Origin: RUG721 sp040307385
GTDB lineage: Bacteria > Actinomycetota > Coriobacteriia > Coriobacteriales > Atopobiaceae
Length of the DNA: 5,906 bases
Reading direction: 5' to 3'
Assembly (NCBI GenBank): GCA_040307385.1
Contig: JAWRJQ010000030.1
Location: 1-5,906 of the forward strand
Shown here: piece after piece, positions 5,879-5,906 of the stretch
Layout: each line of letters opens with the position of its first letter
Position numbering within the stretch: position 1 is the stretch's first letter
Notes under the pieces: model-generated
Seen by the model: only the letters and a program-made list of their open reading frames with translations
The model's database searches: none
What the model was told of the DNA's origin: nothing
Made by a program: the position numbers and the translations under genes

Positions 5879-5888
5879 ATACCGTGGT

Positions 5889-5906
5889 GGGGGGGGGGGG
5901 GGGGGG
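5889..5906 (+). repeat. 18-G homopolymer at the window end
   Basis: A run of 18 G closes the window, starting 11 nt after the ygfK stop codon. It is preceded by GTGGT, so the context is G-rich. A homopolymer ending exactly at the edge suggests a contig terminus or poly-G sequencing artefact; a real tract would be a candidate slippage site. Its true length is unknown. Confidence 0.8.

Overview
The window is very GC-rich (by eye about two-thirds G+C, with strongly GC-biased third codon positions) and reads as chromosomal DNA from an anaerobic, high-GC Actinomycetota. The best guess is Coriobacteriia (Eggerthellaceae or Atopobiaceae type gut anaerobes). That placement is inferred from composition, strong Shine-Dalgarno sites and gene content, not from a marker gene.

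Layout, left to right: (1) bases 2-124, + strand, the last 40 codons of a gene cut by the window edge, which resembles the C-terminus of the MogA/MoaB molybdopterin-processing family; (2) bases 115-165, three 18-bp tandem units, each a small C-run/G-run hairpin, between two convergent genes; (3) bases 173-820, - strand, a YheO/DauR-type regulator (PAS_6 plus HTH_22); (4) bases 821-1415, a long divergent intergenic region holding AT-rich islands with inverted repeats, a plausible - strand promoter and a 46-codon upstream ORF joined to the regulator by an ATGA overlap; (5) bases 1416-2759, + strand, ssnA, an amidohydrolase; (6) a 122-bp gap with a strong perfect 10-bp inverted repeat; (7) bases 2882-5878, + strand, ygfK, a 998-residue multidomain flavin/iron-sulfur oxidoreductase of the type annotated as 'putative selenate reductase'; (8) an 18-G homopolymer at the very end of the window, perhaps a contig end.

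ssnA and ygfK are hallmark members of the selenium/molybdenum-dependent anaerobic purine (xanthine/uric acid) catabolic cluster, known from E. coli (ygeW-ygeX-ygeY-hyuA...ygfK-ssnA-ygfM-xdhD) and from gut anaerobes. A Mo-cofactor gene on the left edge fits, because the partner enzymes are molybdenum hydroxylases. The likely reading is a divergently controlled purine-degradation locus: the PAS-type regulator controls ssnA-ygfK, YgfK supplies reductive electron transfer and SsnA hydrolyses a C-N bond in a purine-derived intermediate. The exact substrates of both enzymes cannot be read from the sequence. The most interesting non-gene signals are the tandem hairpins, the intergenic operator/leader region with its coupled small ORF, and the large ssnA-ygfK intergenic hairpin.
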